Part shown: positions 21,257-32,989 of the stretch, piece after piece
How positions within the stretch are numbered: position 1 is the stretch's first letter
Layout: the number at the start of each line of letters is the position of its first letter
Assembly (NCBI GenBank): GCA_038501625.1
Contig: JAZAYU010000183.1
Location: 434,001 to 498,000, forward strand
Direction of reading: 5' to 3'
From: Corbicula japonica
Lineage: Eukaryota > Mollusca > Bivalvia > Venerida > Cyrenidae
Length of the DNA stretch: 64,000 bases
The notes under the pieces: model-generated
The model's input: only the letters and a program-made list of their open reading frames with translations
The model's database searches: none
Told to the model about the DNA's origin: nothing
Made by a program: the position numbers and the translations under genes

Positions 21257-24200
21257 TTAGATTGTTACATTGATCGGGGTCCTTTCATCATCTGTTCTGT
21301 CTAATGTATTTCGTCCTCTACGTCTTCTACATAGCACACCACACAGGTATGTCCTAACTGTGACGTCACAAAAACAGAACAAAATGCAATTGAAGAAAGC
21401 TTGTGCACTGTCTCCAATACTCTGAAATGCCAGAAGCACTGCTTGAGCCCGGTTCAGATGTACATTATTCACACTTTTTTGTATAACAGCGATGAAAAAT
21501 CGACTGGTTCCCCAAATTCGAAGTAGGTAGAGAACCAGCGGAACGTACAGGAAGTTCTCGTCCTCATCGCGCATGTCTTCCACTTCCGCCAGCCGGAAAC
21601 GTCTCAACTGCATTTCACGCCTCTGCATTAAAAATCACAATGTTATTTTGAAATAAGAGTCGGGTAAAATAACCGAATTACTTTTTGAAAAACTTCTCGA
21701 ATAATTTACATGAAAACATGTTCCCCTAATGTTCTTGTCATTCAATTGCCTCTTTAATATTTACTGAATGAAAAAAGTAAATGAATAATCCGTACTTTTT
21801 TAGGCTGTAACTTTTTAATCAACTTGTAGGCGACTCATTTAAGAAACATTGTAGAATACTGTGTACGGCAAACTAGTTTTTTAAGTGTTTTAAACGAAAA
21901 GCCAAAAATAATTTTTCTACTCTGTTCAGTTCTCGTTTGGGACAAACCCTTCCTTACGACGCCGAACACGGAATGTTATTTAATGTATATGTATTTATCA
22001 AAAATATACCCCCATTGAAGGTACATCATGTTGTCCTACATGTCTGCACACCGTCGTTTGGGATGGATGAAATTTGTAATGTTTACTTTAGTAAGTATTG
22101 AGTTGCGCTAAAGGCTAGTCGATGTTGACAGTAATATGCATTTAATAAATGCTTAAAAACAGGCTCAATCAAACCAAGCCTTCATTTTTTTTAATTGATC
22201 GTGCTTGACAGCCTTCAAGGTGTTCTCCATTAATTTATTTCAAATGAAACTGCCCAAAACGGTTGATCAGTGCCCAAGGTTATAAAGCTGAGCAAGGAAA
22301 CCAGTCTCAAATCTCAAGCATCTGATTGGCTGAAATGGCGACTGGTCGCCATTTCAGCCAATCAGATGCTTGAGATTTGAGACTGGTTTCCAATCTCAGC
22401 TTTATAACCTTCAGGCCTGATAACCCTGACAAACGTTATCATCACTGAAACTCATCAATAACCGATTATTTTACTGATAAATGTACTGACTATATGCACG
22501 GGGAGACTTTATACGGCCGCCACATTGCACAAATAGCACTACTGTGAATTTTTAAGTGATAATGCTCCTACAAGTTGTCACAAACTTACCTGAGACCAAA
22601 TCTCGATTTTAGACAAGATATATAGTCCAGCTGTGATGAAGTAACAGAGGATTTCCCATCCCTTGCCCGTAATGACCATCCACATGACCTGAAGTTTATC
22701 TTCGATGTCACTTTTAATCCAACACCAGCTTCCAGTCCCTACAGAGTTATCGCTCCCAAGTGCTCCGAAACTCGCAGCAGCGATAATTATCACCCCTGAA
22801 GTAAAATGTGCCATGTTAAAAGGAAATGTATCTGTATTCTTATTTGGGGGTGCGCCACGGGATTGGACAGTTGACGTCAAATTTTGAAATGACGTCACAA
22901 AGTTGAGCAGACGACAGCACTTTATAATAGATTTCACAGTAAAAGTAAAATAATTTTGTCAAAATGTGTAATAAAATCTCCAATTAGTATTGAGAAATAT
23001 AATAGGTTAAATAATAAGTTCTTTCCAAATATATTTAAATTTAAAATATCAACATAACTGATCGAAGATACGTTTCACGTGGCGTGTTCTTATTCTTGAC
23101 ATTTTTGTAATACACTATTACATGTAATAACAAATATCCTCTATATACATGTATCATCTTAAAAAGATATATAAATATGTTTATGTATCATTTGATATAA
23201 TTATTTAGTATCCTGTTTGTCCATCGTTGCTTTTAAACCCCCAGTTTGTTTTGCCACTGATCGATCAAAGCGGCAACCCCAAGGGTTCTCTTTTTCGTTA
23301 ATTGTTTGTGGCGTCTTATTTGAATACACGGAGACACGGTTTCAACTGTCATATAGAGAAGGTGAAGGTCACGTCAAAGCGAGGTTGCGAGTAAACAAAG
23401 ATTTTTCGCTTTTCCGTATATGAAAATTGAATTGCAAATTATGTGACTAATTACAATAATCTTTTTAAATCTCGCTAGGGAAGAGTTGTCCCATAACCTG
23501 ATATTGCATTCTGCGCATTTTTACCATTCAACAATGGCTTTTTTGGAGAGAATTTTATTGATAAGTTCCAGGTGGGCATATATTCGGATAATACGGATAT
23601 TCCTATCAGTGCATAATCTTATGATAAAATTGTGCCAAAAACATCTGTTTTTTTTATATTTTCAACTTCATCAGCAGTGGTGGCTATATTCAAAACATAA
23701 CAACAGGAACTACAAAAGACCTTATCTTCAATGTTCTCTCTCATCTTTAGCTATAAACAATGATCTTTGCATTCTTAATAAATGCAGAAGATTGTTAGTT
23801 TTACAATCCATTATATGTAACTATGGCCTGAAAAAGAGCACCCAGTACTTTCAAGCTATAGCCTTTTGGGATATGAGTACTTTGTAAGGATTTAATTAAC
23901 AATCATATATAAAAATAAAAAAAATCAATTATCATTGAATTTAGTTGCACTTTGAAATCAATTAAGTAAGGACTGTTGAAAAATTTGCTCCAGATGATAG
24001 GATCTCGATTTGGAAAACTGGCACCAGTCCAATTTAGTAAAATCAAAATATAATGTGTCAAAATAAGCCACAGAAAGAGATTCAAATATAATGCAGTGTT
24101 TTAATTCTGACCCTTTTCAGGAAACATTGCAGCACTTGCTTCGAATTGTAGACTTTTTCAAAACTTACATAATTTTAAATTTTGCAAGTTATCTGTTGGT

Positions 24201-26577
24201 TGCATTAATTATACATCAAAACCTAATGTGAATAAAATTACCCACTTATATTCAACTTAATTTTCTTACCTTGAATGAAATTTTCATTCTGTTATTTTGG
24301 TATATATAAAAGCTGTAGTAAATACAAACAAAGTGAAGTTACAAGGTGACATACCGGTAAGCACCAATCATTAAAATGAATTTTTTAACAGTGACTGTTT
24401 ACATAAGATTACCTACTAAAATTATGCTATTATGTTTTTCATGGTGTGGAATTATAAATATTAGCTGCATATAAGGTTTAGCTTATGAAATACTATTAAA
24501 TAAACTTATATTGTTGTAAACTGATGTGATATTGTTCTATTAGCTTTTGCTACTATCACATAATTAATATATAACCCAAATATTTGAATTGTTTACATGA
24601 TAATATTTATTAACACATTACAGTTTTTTTTATTTCTAGTATTTATTCTTTCTGTTTCTTGAAAAATTATTGAGAAATTCACTTTCTTGTTACATGATTA
24701 TATTTATTTAATTGATATTGCCAAATTACATTCAGGAGAATTCTTTCAGCATGTTTTATAATATTAGCAGAACAATAATTCTCCAGAGTCTGATAAGGGA
24801 AGTGTCAAGTATTAAGCATATTTAGTCATCATTAGAGTAATAGGTGGTTAACATGTTTACTAGTAATGTGTCATTGTAAACTCCTTGACTAAAACTATCA
24901 AGATTTCAAATTTGCCAAATATAATTTGCATAGTCCTGGTATAGGACTAAAAGTCAAAACACAAATAATGTTCTCTTTTTATACTAATAGAAATAATCTA
25001 TTATACCATAAGATACAAATTATTTCTTAAAAACCTATGTATAAATCAAGTGAAATATCTATTTTTTGTGGTTATTTTCAAGCATTTTTATACTCTAGAT
25101 TTAATGAGAAGAGTTATATCCCAACATTCAAGTTTATATTATTAATATCATTTTAATTATAAGTGTTAAGATCCACCTGCATAAATCAATTTTGCATGAA
25201 CCCCAGACTGGTCACATGAAATTGAAAATTTTCTTAAAATGGATACTTAAAATCAGAAGACCCCAGAATTTAAGAAGACAATGACAGCCTCCAAATTATT
25301 GATTACACCAGCGCTACTAGATTTGAGCTGAATATTCTAACCCAGATTTGAGGATGTTCAACATGAAGTCTGTACTTCACTAAATAATTAATTCTACTTT
25401 GAATAAAGATAACAACAAACAAAAAAGATATGTGCTATTTACATAATTAATTTTGAGTTCAGTTGAAATCCTTTCTGTTGGTAATCCATTCCAAAACTTA
25501 GTATTTGAATCAGTATTTGAACCATTTTAGGTTTCATATCACCCTTATATACAAAACCTGGGTTAAAATATTATTATCTAATATTTTCAACCAGACAAAA
25601 CTAAGCTCCTTTCCCCTTGATTGTCTGCAATATTGAAATAAAAAGTCACACTTTGACCGGCTTGCAACAAAAAACAAATCGTCAGGAATGTAAAATACTG
25701 TGCTGTTTAAATTAAGAATTGATTTGACATATATCAGCTGATCGGTTTTATTATAAATTAATAAGCCAGATTTTAAGTTAATTAGACGAAAATTCCAAGA
25801 AAAGAGAACTATGTAGATAATGTACGATTATAATTTATTAAAAAACATTTTATTTCCAATTAAAAACTAAAGAAATTTGGCTTTTTAAACCTTTGCCGCT
25901 CAACGCGCATATATATTGCAGTCAGCGAGGTCACGGTTTGTTTACTCGCCTAACAGAAATAGGTCAATATGGCCGCCAAACAGTGTCTCTGTGTATTGAC
26001 ATTCTTACAACAAATATGCTCTCCTTTCCTCTCTTCTTTTTCGCTGCGTGGAGAGGCTGCGTTTTGTGATTGTGGCGATTCCTGATACGCATATTTCATT
26101 TTTTTTACCTGGTACTCCCCAAGACAGAATATGGTACGCAGCCACCACACACTGAGTACGCATGCCCGATGACCTTCTTGCAATTTGCAGATAGATGTGA
26201 ACTGCAATGACCGTTGTCCAAAAGAATGACGCCATACTTGAATACGTAGTAATGAAGCTCTGTACGACGCAAACGTTGTCAGACACTTGAATATTATTAC
26301 ATCCATTTTCTTGCGATTTCACATAAATGTATCGAATACTGCCTATAAAATTTCCACACGCGGTGAATAAATCCGCTATAGTTAGAGCTAGCAGAAGTTT
26401 TCGTGTGAAGTTTCGAATTTCTGTCAAGCTGATGAAGGTAACGATGATTATGATTGTCCCAAATATGGATAAGGTACAACTCAAAACTGTTAACGCAAGA
26501 GTATAATCCGCCACAATTATTTTACACGTAGATTCTGTAACATTCTCCAGAGACTCCATTTTTACTAAACCTGTCAA
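21257..26577 (-). CDS. GPR157: GPR157-like G-protein-coupled receptor, complete, three coding exons
   Basis: Reading the minus strand, exons 26109-26577, 22590-22795 and 21257-21622 (469 + 206 + 366 nt) join in frame into 346 aa; human GPR157 is 335 aa. All junctions are GT-AG. Exon 1 gives an N-glycosylation site (NVTES), helices 1-4 and HILSWGVP. Exon 2 gives the loop-2/helix-5 signature GTGSWCWIKSD and VMWMVITGKGWEIL, very close in layout to the vertebrate protein (WCWID, WMLLTGKLWE). Exon 3 gives helix 6 and 7 (LYLLRIWGTSRFF; FQSIGDSAQAFFNCILFC) and a basic tail. An alternative start is Met7 at 26559. In vertebrates GPR157 is an orphan receptor of the cAMP-receptor-like group, reported to signal through Gq at cilia of neural progenitors; the function here is inferred by homology. 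Introns hold family A, B, D and SINE copies. Confidence 0.9.
21935..22195 (+). repeat. Interspersed repeat family D, copy 2 (GPR157-like intron 2)
   Basis: It shares CGTTTGGGATGGATGAAA, ATTGAGTTGCGCTAAAGG and AGGCTCAATCAAACCAAGCC with the copy at 11205. Confidence 0.6.
22276..22411. mobile_element. Hairpin MITE family A, full copy (GPR157-like intron 2)
   Basis: AAGGTTATAAAGCTGAGCAA at the left and CAGCTTTATAACCTT at the right, centre GGCGACTGGTCGCC. It would be transcribed within the receptor pre-mRNA. Confidence 0.92.
22421..22560 (-). mobile_element. SINE body fragment (family E)
   Basis: GATAACCCTGACAAACG, CCGATTATTTTACTGATAA, GGCCGCCACATTGCACAAA and TAGCACTACTGTGAATTT match, in order, the body of the SINE at 56761-57010. 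The tRNA-like head is missing here. It abuts the 3' border of exon 2 of the GPR157-like gene. Confidence 0.55.
22845..23092. mobile_element. MITE family B, copy 4 (GPR157-like intron 1)
   Basis: GGGTGCGCCACGGGATTGG at the left and TTTCACGTGGCGTGTTCTT at the right are diverged family B ends. It keeps both TGACGTCA octamers and GAGCAGACGACA. It begins 50 bp upstream (minus-strand sense) of the exon 2 acceptor. Confidence 0.8.
23093..26108. other. Remainder of GPR157-like intron 1
   Basis: About 3 kb of very AT-rich DNA. A 133-codon frame at 23486-23887 (+) has no recognisable domain and AT-driven composition, so I do not call it a gene. No defined repeat was found. Confidence 0.5.
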
Positions 26578-27000
26578 CTTTAAACTTAAAACTGTTTTGT
26601 GTGCACAAGCAACATGTTTTTTGTACCGGCAATTTAATTTCCGTGATGGCTAAATATAACATTAACACAAGGAGAGTAACTCTCTGATATTCAGTCATAA
26701 CATTATCGTAACGGTGTTTATTTCGCTTGTGAGTTATGTATGAAACACGATGCGTTCAAAACGAGTATGCGTGAATACTTAATATTTATCTGCATACTTA
26801 TTTTGAAAAGAGTGTGTCTCATACACGGAATGGTTCTCGGTATGAAAGTCTTCCTGTTCAATAAAGTAATTATAACATTATCCCTTAACATGTTAAAGTC
26901 TACTGAAACTAGGGAAATTTACTGCACGTAGGTAGAAACTTGCCAGGCAAATTGACGATATGAAGTCGAAAAGGTCGATAAGCTTTCGGAACTTAAAGGA
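26578..27000. other. Upstream region of the GPR157-like gene
   Basis: It should contain the receptor promoter and 5' UTR (minus strand). No distinctive motif or TATA box is evident. Confidence 0.35.
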
Positions 27001-28322
27001 GACATTCTTCATGTGACAACATGTTTTAAAATTCTTGAATCTAAACAGCTTGTCTTTTTAGATGACTTGACAACATGTTATTTCGTTAGTGTAACCAGTT
27101 TGTCTCTTTACACGACTTAGCAACATGTAAACTCTTAAAGCCACAATAAACTTGCCAAACAGCATATTTTTTATTAACCAAAACATTTTAGATTTCACCT
27201 GTATGAATAATAACACAAAAAAATAAACCTTACAATAAGAAAAGGGTATTATCTTATTGATTTACAGCATGTTTTGGGCGTTTTTCGGATCGTTTATTTT
27301 GTTTACAAAACAAACAGCGAATCTTTCCGAGCTGATTTTCGGCAACTCTCTGCAGGCGAAGGTCGCTAATTATACAGAATGACGTAACTTCGTTCTTACG
27401 GCCCACTTACGGAAAAAACCGATAACTTTTCGCCGAGTGATTGTAAACATTGGTTAGTAATTTTGAGGGCTACAAAAATACTATTCGGACCGGGTCTCAA
27501 TGACTGGGGATTATTTGAGGACATAAATTGTTGGTCAATTATTCTTTCTTTTAAAAAGGGTCAACGTGGTTAATTAATTTTCACAATGAAAAAAAAAACG
27601 TTTTGGCAAGTTCATTGTGGCTTTAAATCTAAAAAGCTTGTCTCTTTACATGACGATATGCTTATACCTTAGTCTAAACAGCTATGTCTCTTTTCATGAC
27701 GTGATAACATGCTAATTATGTTGTCTGAACAGCTTTCTCTTTTCATGACATGACAACAAGATATTTCGTTATTCTAAAATGTTTCGCTCTTCACATACGT
27801 GATAACAAGCTAATCGTTTAGTTTTTCAGCTTGTATCTTTTATCTGGCATGACAACAAGATCATTCTTTAGTCTTAACAGCATGTTTTTTTTTTACTTTA
27901 CTTGATAACATGATATTTCGTTTTTCTAAAACGCTTGTTTATTAACGTGACATAACAACATGATATTTATTTAGTTTAATTAGCTTTTCTCTTTTATTGA
28001 CTTAACAACATGCTATTACTTTAGTCTAATAAGCTTGACTACATGACTAGACAAACTGCTACAAATGTAAGCATTAAGATTACATAGCTTGTCTTTTTAC
28101 ATGACGTGACAACTTGCTATTTCTTTAAATTAATAAGCTTGTCTCTTTACATGACGTGACAACATGCTTTTTCTTTAAATTAATAAGCTTGTCTCTTTAC
28201 ATGACGTGACATCATGCTATTTATTTAAATTAAGAAGCTTGTCTCTTTACATGACGTGACATCTTGCATTTTCTTTAAATTAATAAGCTTGTCTCTTTAC
28301 ATGACGTGACATCTTGCTTTTT
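27001..28322. repeat. 50-bp satellite array, main block
   Basis: The unit is AAGCTTGTCTCTTTACATGA + CGTGACAACATGCTATTTCT + TTAAATTAAT, with a period of exactly 50 bp in the well-kept part (28135, 28185, 28235, 28285). Units before ~28080 are degenerate. The array is interrupted at 27139-27622 and continues after two further insertions at 32651-32719 and 37690-37910. Confidence 0.9.
27139..27622. mobile_element. 484-bp TTAA-flanked TIR element inside the satellite
   Basis: AGCCACAATAAACTTGCCAA at the left is mirrored by TTGGCAAGTTCATTGTGGCT at the right. TTAA lies on both sides (27135-27138, 27623-27626), and removing one copy plus the element restores satellite-like text. TTAA target sites are typical of piggyBac and Kolobok groups. 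Non-coding. Confidence 0.8.
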
Positions 28323-28783
28323 GTAACCACTGCTTGCAGTGGTTAGAGTGTTAACAGACCGAATTTCTGAGCCTGGCAACTTCGCTATATATACTAGGAT
28401 TAATTGATTTACCGCCAGGAAACCCATCATCCACAGAGTAAGTAGTTCCTTAGTCTATCGTGGAACCGTCTTTACTGGTTGCAATGTAATGATATAAAAT
28501 AAAGATATTAAGTTAAAAAAAAAACAAACATTTTGTATGTGATACCGAATAAATACTTCCACAGCATGGCAAAAATTATTATTTGTTTTTATAATGCAAA
28601 TAACGCGGAGAAATACAAGATTTCGTGTTTTTCCAATCTAAAAATAATCCTATAGGAGATATTTCCGTGACGTCATAGCGTAGTCACATGTTGGGGTTTT
28701 CCGCTGTGGTTTGCAAAAGCATCAATAGACAACCATTGATTATAAAAAGTAACCTGTGAGTTGCATGTAAACAAAAATAAAAA

Positions 28784-30816
28784 ATGGTCGTTTCTAATCT
28801 TGTTGTTTTACGGGATGCAGTCAAAGGTACGAAGCTGGAGTATAATTCTACAGATTTCCTAAGAATACTACACGGAGAACTAAGTGGTTAGCGGCCGTAA
28901 AATGATGTAAATTTGGACAGTAATTTGAGTAAAATTCACCGTGGGAACCAAGACTGCAAGAGTCCACGATCGCATTTGTGGACGCCACTTTGTCAAAGGT
29001 GAGTTTCTTAGTTGATTGAATAAATATTTTGACATTGTAATAGTTATTTTAATAGAATTATCAATGCTTTCGTTTTGAAATCAAATAAAAAGTACAAATT
29101 TCCGGAGCTCAACGATTACCCCACCCACATCCTTTATACCAAGAAATTATCGTGGCCGACATTTACAATGGTAACGTTGTTTGTGATAAGAGTACTAAAT
29201 GAAGGGTCCAGAATATTTTTATTATTTCTGTTTATCACTTTATATTTGTGTGTGTTGTAGGAAAGTGTGATGGTCCCCGTGATCCAGATTATGTACCAAG
29301 TGTAAACATGGGTAATCGGTATGAGAGAACAGTGTTGCGGGATCCAAGAAGCAGCTAGCCTTCTTCACCCCAGATGTAAAGAAACATGAGAAAAGTTCAG
29401 AATGTGATGCTGCAGAAGCCCTACTTGACCTGGCCCAGCTTACAGTAAGTTACTCCCAGTAGAGACACCAGTCCAGAAAAATCAGACCTGTATATTACTC
29501 AAAATCTTCTCAGGTTAATTACTTGCATGACATAAAATCATGTTATGTATTTAATGGGTGCCGATGAATTTAGAAAAACTCTGCAGAATTTTGCTCACTG
29601 TAAAATTCTGCAGAGTTTTTCTAAATTCATCATAAAACAGTGTATGTACAAGTTTTAACGCTTTTGTGTACCTGGTTGATCAATTGACAAACCCATATTG
29701 TCCGATCATAATCTAAGATAAGTTGGCATCTTGGTAAAAAATAACCTTTAAGAGAACAGTTTAGATCCTGATCAGATGGAACAAACAAGCCAGCTGATCT
29801 GGAGCTGCACTGTTAGTCTAAGGAGATTAGTACCTTATTTTTCTGCTTTATATTGTGTTTTTCATATTTCATATTATTTCAGATATCCATGACCGATGCA
29901 TTAAATCACCAGAAAGCAATGGAGGAGATTGGGCAGCTTCAGCAAGAGAACCATCGGCTGAGAGGAGATTATGCTTATAAAGTTCTCCGACAATATTCTG
30001 GAGGGAGAAAGAAAAGACGCTTAAACTTTATTTACACTGGATACCAAATCATGCTGTGTTTTTAATGGTTGGTGAATTTTACACAGGCAGTTCTACCAAA
30101 GTCCAATATAGTTTGAAACTGAGACTAAACTTACAGAATGACGATCTTGCATTCAGGTTTTAAGTCCCGGACTGTAATATCCAACACATTAAATGAAGGA
30201 CTGCCAAAGCTTGCAAACAAAATTGGCTTTCTGGTACTGTGGCCAGATAAAGAATCTGTGTTGAGGAATCTTCCGGATGTTTTCCGAGAAACATACCGTA
30301 AATGTAGGGTAATAATTGACTGTTGTGAAGTTTTCATTGAAATAGCAGGGAACTTGACATTACGGGCATCAACATGGTCGAATTACAAGCATCACAATGC
30401 TGTGAAATTTTTAGTTGCCATTACCCCAACAGGTGCGATTAGTTTCGTTTCACATGCATTTGGTGGCAGAACATCAGAGAAGGTCATAACTGTTCGCTTA
30501 GGATTTCTGGATTTGATTGAAAGAGATGACCAAATACTGGCTGATCGTGGCTTTCTTATTTCGGAGGAAATAGCGTCGCATTATGCAACTTTAATTATGC
30601 CAGATTTTACTAGAGGAAAAAACAGTTAAGTGCCAGAGAAGTGGAACGAAGAAGGAAAATAGCCCGTGTCAGAATACATGTGGAGCGAGCCATAGAGAGG
30701 CTGAAAAGTTTAAAATTTTAAGTTCAAAAATGAATCTTCAGACGATTCCACATGCCGACATCATAATGACAATTTGCTCTGCAGTATCTAACTTGCACCC
30801 TAGGCTTTTTAATTAA
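28784..30816 (+). pseudogene. THAP-domain DDE transposase (IS4EU/ISL2EU or Harbinger-like), decayed
   Basis: Readable pieces in order: a THAP zinc finger (CCFTGCS, FYRFPKNTTRRTKWL, then ICGRHFVKG before a GTGAGT donor at 28999); an exon 29261-29444 with DPDYVPS; an exon from 29883 with a short coiled coil (KAMEEIGQLQQEN); and a DDE_Tnp_4-type catalytic core, with the first Asp in CRVIIDCCEVFIE, the second in ILADRGFL and the Glu in IHVERAIERLK. The core's middle (WSNYKHHNAVKFLVAITP) is typical of the THAP-linked transposases that are abundant in molluscs. It is broken: stop codons in the THAP part, a shift before the THAP cysteines, one near 30160, one at ~30626 and one at ~30715. It is not functional. 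The C-terminal end, HADIIMTICSAVSNLHPRLF, is still legible. Confidence 0.85.
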
Positions 30817-31306
30817 GGTAGCTTTTAATACTTAACCGGCAGAGTTACCAACAAGTTTATTTATTAAGAAAGTTGTGGGAATCAGCTAAATAAAAAATGT
30901 AACAAAGAAATTAGTTTTATTCACTTTAAAGAGACAGTGACATGTTGTATTTTTCTGTTCTGAGTGGACATTTAGCAAGGTTGACAAACATTAGCCTTCA
31001 CCTTCTATGCTTTGTTGTTAAAATTGAAAACACATATAAATTGTCAGATACATTTTTAAAAAGTTTAGTAAAATCTCAAACTGTGATTCAAACCTACACA
31101 ACCATGAATTGCTACAGAAAGTGAAATAAAAGCTCTGCACTCCTTCCGTCACAACTATCTCAGCAATGCTGAAAGAATGATTAAGTTTTTGTAACCGATA
31201 GGCTGTCCCTAATCTGGGATTGCAGGCTGCACATACTGTAAGGATCAAAGTAATCTTTATTATGTGGAAGTGACATCACTTTCTTGAAATACATTCAATC
31301 CTTTTT

Positions 31307-32318
31307 GTGTCGCCTGCGATAGCAGGTAGACACATAGGGATCCTATTGTCCGGCGGTGGCGATGTCGTCCGGTAGTCCCCCAACTTTAACCTGAAACTTA
31401 ATGTTGCCTATAACTTTGAAAGTACTTGTCCTATTCACTTCATACTTGGAATATATCATCAGCACGAACAATGCCATCTGTGACGACAAGAATGATAACT
31501 CCAGTTTCAATATTTGTTTAGTTATGCCCCTTTCAAATGCAACTTTAACCTGAAACTTAATGTTGCCTATAACTTTGAAAGTACTTGTCCTATTCATTTC
31601 ATACTTGGAATATATCATCAGCATGAACAATGCCATCTGTGATGACAAGAATGATAACTCCAGTTTCAATATTTTTTTAGTTATGCCCCTTACAAATGCA
31701 ACTTTAACATGAAACTTAATGTTGACTTTAACTTTCAAAGAACTTGTCCTAGTCACTTCGTACTTGGAATATGTCATCAGCATTAACAATGCCATCTGTG
31801 ACAACAAGAATGATAAGTCCAATTTCAAATTTTTTTAGTTATGCCCCTTTCAAGTGCAACTTTAACATGAAACTTAATGTTGACTTTAACTTTGAATGTA
31901 CTTGTCCTATTCACTTCATACTTGGAATATATTATCAGCATGAACAATGCCATCTGTGACAACAAGAATGATAACTCCAGTTTCAATATTGTATGAGTTA
32001 TATCCCTTTCAAATTTAACTTTAACATGAAAATGAGTAAAATGCCTGTAAAATGGAAATTACTTGTTCAATTAATTCACTTAATACTTTGAATAACTCAT
32101 CTGCATTTACAAACCAATTTTTGAAGATGATAACTCAGGTTTCACCATTATTTTAGTTATTCCCCTTTTAATTGCAATTTAGATGACACGTGTTCTGTTG
32201 TGTAGTATTGAAATCAACTTCAATAAAATATTTTTATTATATATGATTAAACATAGGCCCACATTTCAACGTTTTCCATGCAGGCAACACATGTGTTCCG
32301 CGGAACACAACATTCTAG
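31307..32318 (+). mobile_element. Non-autonomous Helentron (HINE/pearl-like), copy 2
   Basis: The architecture matches the 10086 copy: TGTGTCGCCTGCGATAGCAG start, CATAGGGATCCTATTGTCCG, a core of about four ~159-bp tandem units (near 31407, 31566, 31724 and 31883), GCAGGCAACA near the 3' end, GTGTTCCGCGGAACAC hairpin and CTAG terminus followed by T. Because the unit is 159 bp (53 codons), reading frames run through it with repeating text; they are not genes. Confidence 0.88.
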
Positions 32319-32650
32319 TTTAATGTAATCTGAGCATTTATAATGAATGTTCAACCCTTCATGCCCGTTGCTATTCTTAATAAAAAATATGCATTATACA
32401 ATATATATGTATATATATATATAAAAAACTAAAATATGTTAAAGAATAGTTTCTTTCACTTTGACAAATAGTTGCTCTGTTAAATTAGAAATCCAATTTC
32501 ATTTAACAAACAGAAATAAGTCTGCAATGTCTTATTATTTCAACTTATTCCATTCCATTTCATATTGTCAACATTGTACATGCACCACCCATTTGTTTTG
32601 TAAATTTTATGCTGATGGTACAGGCAGTGGTTACTCCAGCGCCTGCAGCG

Positions 32651-32719
32651 CTTTGATTCTTTAAATTAATAAGCTTTTCTCTTTACATGACGTGACATCA
32701 TGCTATTTCTTTAGATTAA
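32651..32719. repeat. 50-bp satellite remnant between two insertions
   Basis: One unit of the satellite (TTCTTTAAATTAATAAGCTT..., then ACATGACGTGACATCATGCT) survives between the THAP element and the 4.97-kb TTAA element. Confidence 0.9.
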
Positions 32720-32989
32720 AGGAATACGTTTGGCTGGATTTTACCAGTACTATGTTATTAAGCGTTACTTATGCATCTTTTTACGTATAGAACTTTATTT
32801 TATGTTAAATATTGACAAAGTTATCTCCTGTCAAAGATCCGTTATTTGCAAAATCGGCGGGCATCTATGACCGTCGCCATGTTTGTTTCCTTTTCGATGC
32901 GCGCACCTGCTGATGACGTCATTTACACACTTCCGGTTCGTATCGTTTCCATTTAATGTCCAATTCTTATCATTCTCAACCATGGCAAG

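Larger units (their letters stand above)
28323..32650 (+). mobile_element. ~4.3-kb DNA transposon with THAP/DDE transposase remnant
   Basis: The satellite text stops at 28322 and resumes at ~32651. Near the ends, GTAACCACTGC (28324-28334) is mirrored by GCAGTGGTTAC (32624-32634), although the two lie at different distances from the breakpoints. The element encloses the THAP/DDE pseudogene (28784-30816) and a nested pearl-type element (31307-32318). The exact ends and target duplication are uncertain. Confidence 0.55.

Noticed and set aside
23486..23887. 133-codon plus-strand frame in GPR157-like intron 1
   Set aside because: AT-driven composition, no recognisable motif, no second exon and antisense to a clear gene. 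Kept only as a note on the intron.
31343..31828. 161-codon minus-strand frame with a repeating 53-residue, membrane-like segment (similar frames at 10121-10840)
   Set aside because: The repeat is the 159-bp core of the pearl-type element read in a phase that happens to be open. There is no start context and the other copy has different breaks.
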